DNA of 33,792 nucleotides from a virus, in IMG/VR virus record IMGVR_UViG_3300042691_005946, positions 1 to 33,792 of that record; one strand, given 5' to 3'. The position numbers and the translations under genes were made by a program. The notes beneath the pieces are model-generated. The model did no database searches. It saw only the letters and a list, made by a program, of their open reading frames with translations, and was not told the DNA's origin. This document shows, piece by piece, positions 31,466 through 33,792 of the stretch. Position 1 is the first letter of the stretch. Every line of letters starts with the position of its first letter.

Positions 31466-32088
31466 AATTAATAAGAGGTTGGTATATGCCCGACCACGAA
31501 ACAGAACTACTACACGCCACTACAGTGCTAAAAGAAACTGGCTATCAAATTAATCAACGTCGTTGGAGCCTAGAAGGATTACAACAACATAGAACAGCCT
31601 TAGACATTGGAGCACACGTGGGACTTTGGGCCAGAGACTTATGCGAACTATTTGAACGAGTCATAGCCTTTGAACCACATCCAGAACATAGACAATGCCT
31701 AGCCATGAACGTTAAGGCACCAAACTTAGAAATTGTAGCAGCCGCAGTGGGTGAGCGTGATGGCACATGTAGTCTACAAATATATCCAGGACGCAGTGGC
31801 CATACACATAGAAAGGAGGGCACAGATGTCACATTGATTAGCATAGACACCTATGCACCTGAACAGGTCGACTACATTAAGATAGACGTAGAAGGATTTG
31901 AATACGAAGTCTTACAGGGCGCTAGAGAAACCATCATGCGTGACCACCCCCGCATTGTTATAGAACAAAAACAACAACATCATACAACAGATCAAGAACG
32001 CTATCGGGCCAGTGACTTATTGATATCTTGGGGTTACCAAAGACTACGACATCACGGTGACGATCACGTGTTTGGATGGAGCCAATGA
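31462..32088 (+). CDS. FkbM family methyltransferase
   Basis: The protein has 208 residues from ATG 31462, which overlaps the preceding TGA (ATGA). AdoMet motif I is ALDIGAHVGLWA (about 46-57), followed by VIAFEPHPEHRQCLAMN. The C-terminal motif VDYIKIDVEGFEYEVLQGA is the FkbM signature. Such enzymes O-methylate sugars or other small groups, often on surface glycans. It lies between two glycosyltransferase-like genes and probably decorates the same product. Confidence 0.92.
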   Translation: MKLIRGWYMPDHETELLHATTVLKETGYQINQRRWSLEGLQQHRTALDIGAHVGLWARDLCELFERVIAFEPHPEHRQCLAMNVKAPNLEIVAAAVGERDGTCSLQIYPGRSGHTHRKEGTDVTLISIDTYAPEQVDYIKIDVEGFEYEVLQGARETIMRDHPRIVIEQKQQHHTTDQERYRASDLLISWGYQRLRHHGDDHVFGWSQ

Positions 32089-32258
32089 AGATACAGTTAT
32101 ACTGGGATCAAGTGCCCACACATTGGCGTCCCGAAGACTATGTGGTCTTAGAAGATTATTGGGATGACAGTGAAGAATGGTTTGTTGCACGAGTAGACAG
32201 TGAATTCCTTAAACAGGAAATACTGCTACGTTATAGAGAATTTATAGTATGGGAATAG
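32085..32258 (+). CDS. Small acidic hypothetical protein in the glycan cassette
   Basis: The protein has 57 residues from ATG 32085, overlapping the FkbM TGA. It is Trp/Glu/Asp-rich (YVVLEDYWDDSEEWFVARVDS) with no signal peptide. No family is recognised. Overlaps on both sides, including ten bases with the GT9 gene, suggest coupled translation and a role tied to the sugar enzymes. Confidence 0.65.
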   Translation: MKIQLYWDQVPTHWRPEDYVVLEDYWDDSEEWFVARVDSEFLKQEILLRYREFIVWE

Positions 32259-33019
32259 GTGACGATGTCATTTGGTTGGGTGAAGCCTGGCATAGATATC
32301 AAACTACAGGGCAAAAAAGTAGACCCACTAGAGATGGAGTAGCCCACACATTCAAAGAGGCCTGGGCTAACTGTGATTACGTGGACATGCACGAGGGCGT
32401 GCCACTAGAAGAACGAACTAATGGAGTTAGGCCATATGCTGCCAGTATAGACTATGTGTGCAAGCCAGCAAGATTTGTTCTCAGTGAAGAGGAACAACGA
32501 CAAGCAGATCTTTTCCATCGCAATGAAGACTATTGGCTGATCTGTCCCGACGTTAAACAACGACTACACTATAAGAATAAAGATTGGGGTTGGCGCAATT
32601 GGGTTGACCTCGTGGGCCTAATAGGACAAGACAGACCCCAACAGCGATTAGTTAGACTACATCCCCCTACTAGTGTAATACAAATAGCCTATGTAGAGAA
32701 TATAACAACAAGATCAGTGCGTGATATGATCACTTTAAGTAGTAGGGCCAGTTTAATAATTACAACAGAAGGTGCTTGGCATCATATAGCAGCAGCACAT
32801 GGTATTCCTGCTGTTGTGCTCTACGGACATTGCACTAGTCCCCACCCCTCCCCTAAGCATACGCATAGTGGCACAGGATATTTAGGACAATGTAATATAG
32901 TAGATGCTACTGGCCCCTGCTATGATACTAAGGGAACCTGCACAATCTGCCCTGAAGTATGGCGACAAATAAAGCCTAAACTAGTTTATGAAAGAATCAA
33001 AGAATATGTACGAACATAG
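32249..33019 (+). CDS. Glycosyltransferase family 9 (heptosyltransferase-like)
   Basis: The protein has 256 residues. The C-terminal domain has TTEGAWHHIAAAHGIPAVVLYG (about 171-192), the GT9 signature ('s.dsg..HlA.a.g.p.v.lfG'), followed by a Cys-containing end (GPCYDTKGTCTICP) like the metal- or disulfide-bearing tail of heptosyltransferases. The N-terminal half is shorter than in bacterial WaaC/WaaF (~320 residues). It probably transfers a sugar to host LPS core or to a phage structure. Confidence 0.82.
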   Translation: MGIGDDVIWLGEAWHRYQTTGQKSRPTRDGVAHTFKEAWANCDYVDMHEGVPLEERTNGVRPYAASIDYVCKPARFVLSEEEQRQADLFHRNEDYWLICPDVKQRLHYKNKDWGWRNWVDLVGLIGQDRPQQRLVRLHPPTSVIQIAYVENITTRSVRDMITLSSRASLIITTEGAWHHIAAAHGIPAVVLYGHCTSPHPSPKHTHSGTGYLGQCNIVDATGPCYDTKGTCTICPEVWRQIKPKLVYERIKEYVRT

Positions 33020-33332
33020 ATGTTATAACTGGCCCTGGCATCTTATACACGATGAACAAACAATACTAGAACTTGATCAACTACTAGATCTATACCCCAG
33101 GGGCTTATGTGTATATGATGAACTGTATCACATACGAGTATACTTCTTAGAACTAATAGGACAAAGAGCAGACTTAGTCTATCGCAGTTCAAACCAACAG
33201 GGTAGAAGATATAGTGTATATGGCGTGGACTGGGACATAGTAAAGATGAAAAGATTAGAACAAAGGAGCGATGACAATGCCAGCACGAGGAAGAGGACAG
33301 TATCAAAGAGCAGGAACAAGCAGAACACGTAG
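33006..33332 (+). CDS. Hypothetical protein behind the GT9 gene
   Basis: The protein has 108 residues from ATG 33006 (MYEHRCYNWPWHLIHDEQT), overlapping the GT9 end by 14 bases. It contains a CVYDELYHIRVYFLELIGQRADLVYRSSN segment and a Lys/Arg/Ser-rich end. No family is recognised; it is soluble. Its last 56 bases overlap the following small gene in another frame. Confidence 0.65.
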   Translation: MYEHRCYNWPWHLIHDEQTILELDQLLDLYPRGLCVYDELYHIRVYFLELIGQRADLVYRSSNQQGRRYSVYGVDWDIVKMKRLEQRSDDNASTRKRTVSKSRNKQNT

Positions 33333-33453
33333 ACGTTTTAATGTGCTAAAGGCTGTAAGAACTAGTAGAGGAAGACGAGGCCCAAATTGGCAAGACTATT
33401 TGACGTCTACACAAAATGGACGTAAAGAATATACTAGTAAGAAGAAACGGTAA
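33277..33453 (+). CDS. Small Arg-rich protein
   Basis: The protein has 58 residues from ATG 33277; AGGAG at 33264-33268 is eight bases upstream, better than for ATG 33271. The composition is Arg/Lys/Gly-rich (MPARGRGQYQRAGTSRTRRRF), with a YTSKKKR end. Likely a nucleic-acid-binding protein. It is the last gene before the repeat-rich gap. Confidence 0.65.
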   Translation: MPARGRGQYQRAGTSRTRRRFNVLKAVRTSRGRRGPNWQDYLTSTQNGRKEYTSKKKR

Positions 33454-33639
33454 AAGGCCGCTGCGAGACAGAGTAGAGACAGGCTAGAGTTGGGCAAGCC
33501 TAAAGGAAACTCTTGGGTTGAGGGTAGAAAACCGTGCCCGTATGGTGGTAGAAGGGTTGGCAATTTTTGGGTTGGGCGGACCCCTATAGAAAAAATAACA
33601 TTCGACCCTATATAACCGTTCTATCTACCATAACAGACA
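33454..33639 (+). other. G- and purine-rich non-coding stretch before the terminal repeat
   Basis: No gene is seen. The stretch is visibly richer in G than its surroundings, with repeated GGGTTG/TTGGG words (around 33480-33590) and several short pairing arms such as GAGTT with AACTC and GGTT with AACC. This suggests a structured RNA, an origin or a packaging site. It does not fit tmRNA, RNase P or tRNA. AACCGTTCTA at 33614-33623 is the inverted partner of TAGAACGGT in the repeat. Confidence 0.5.
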
Positions 33640-33792
33640 GGTTTTATACTGTTTTACTTTATAAAATATATAATTTAAACCATCCTATACACTTTTTAGA
33701 ACGGTCCTAGGCCAAGGTAGATGTCTATGGTGTTGTAGAATGTATATATTGTAGCGTTATGGTTGTTAGAATGGTGGGGGCGTCCTACGCTA
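33640..33792. repeat. Terminal direct repeat, right copy
   Basis: Identical to bases 1-153; see the left copy. On a circular genome this region and 1-245 form one non-coding gap of about 430 bases between the end of the rightward cassette and the end of the leftward operon. Confidence 0.95.

Noticed and set aside
33454-33639. G-rich stretch considered as tmRNA, RNase P RNA or a tRNA cluster
   Set aside because: Conserved RNase P core words, a tag reading frame and a tRNA T-arm could not be found; it is kept only as an unexplained structured stretch.
1-33792. Stop codon reassignment
   Set aside because: TAA, TAG and TGA are all used at gene ends (for example TGA at 2314, 18660 and 32088), and no gene reads through an internal stop.

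Overview
This window is best read as one complete genome of a tailed double-stranded DNA phage of siphovirus type, probably assembled from an environmental (likely marine) sample. The last 153 bases repeat the first 153 exactly, so the molecule is either circular or circularly permuted, with about 33,639 unique bases, or has short terminal repeats. The sequence is AT-rich. It contains a full head and tail gene set with no integrase and no recognisable phage repressor. Several tail-appendage and small basic proteins resemble families common in marine phages. The host cannot be named from the sequence.

Layout. Positions 1-245 are non-coding and hold short spaced repeats. Positions 246-1826 are a three-gene leftward operon: a small lipoprotein, an AAA+ ATPase and a NUMOD-type DNA-binding protein. 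A perfect 23-base dyad lies in the divergent gap at 1827-1963. Everything after that runs rightward. First come two small genes and a glycosyltransferase-like gene (1964-3150). Next is a tail-fibre/appendage module (3169-11052) and the packaging genes: small terminase, large terminase and portal (11052-14527). Small basic proteins, scaffold and major capsid protein follow (14536-16730), with a terminator directly behind the capsid gene. Connector and tail genes run from 16848 to 27905. They include a tail tube protein, a G/GT chaperone pair with a programmed -1 frameshift at A AAA AAC, a 1264-residue tape measure and lambda J-like tip genes. A tiny membrane protein and a zinc-ribbon protein close this block.

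The gap at 28253-28620 carries two strong terminators and two promoter-like AT boxes. It separates the structural block from a short replication-type operon (28621-30476). The central gene of that operon encodes a 376-residue protein that looks like a stripped-down family A polymerase palm/fingers domain behind a possible winged-helix N-terminus. A 21-base exact direct repeat brackets the palm-coding part. The last block (30497-33453) is a glycan-modification cassette: a KpsS/GT-B-like protein, an FkbM methyltransferase and a GT9 heptosyltransferase, plus small proteins. A purine- and G-rich non-coding stretch at 33454-33639 then leads into the repeated end.

How it may work together (inference). 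ATAAATA boxes, eight seen on the + strand and all in gaps or gene junctions, look like phage promoters, and two sit so close to start codons that the transcripts may be leaderless. The minimal polymerase, the AAA+ ATPase and the NUMOD protein are the only visible replication candidates, with no helicase, primase or full-length DNA polymerase. No endolysin was recognised. The most interesting points are the minimal palm-type polymerase with its flanking repeats, the AT-box promoter family, and the repeat-rich gap around the contig join as a candidate origin or packaging region.
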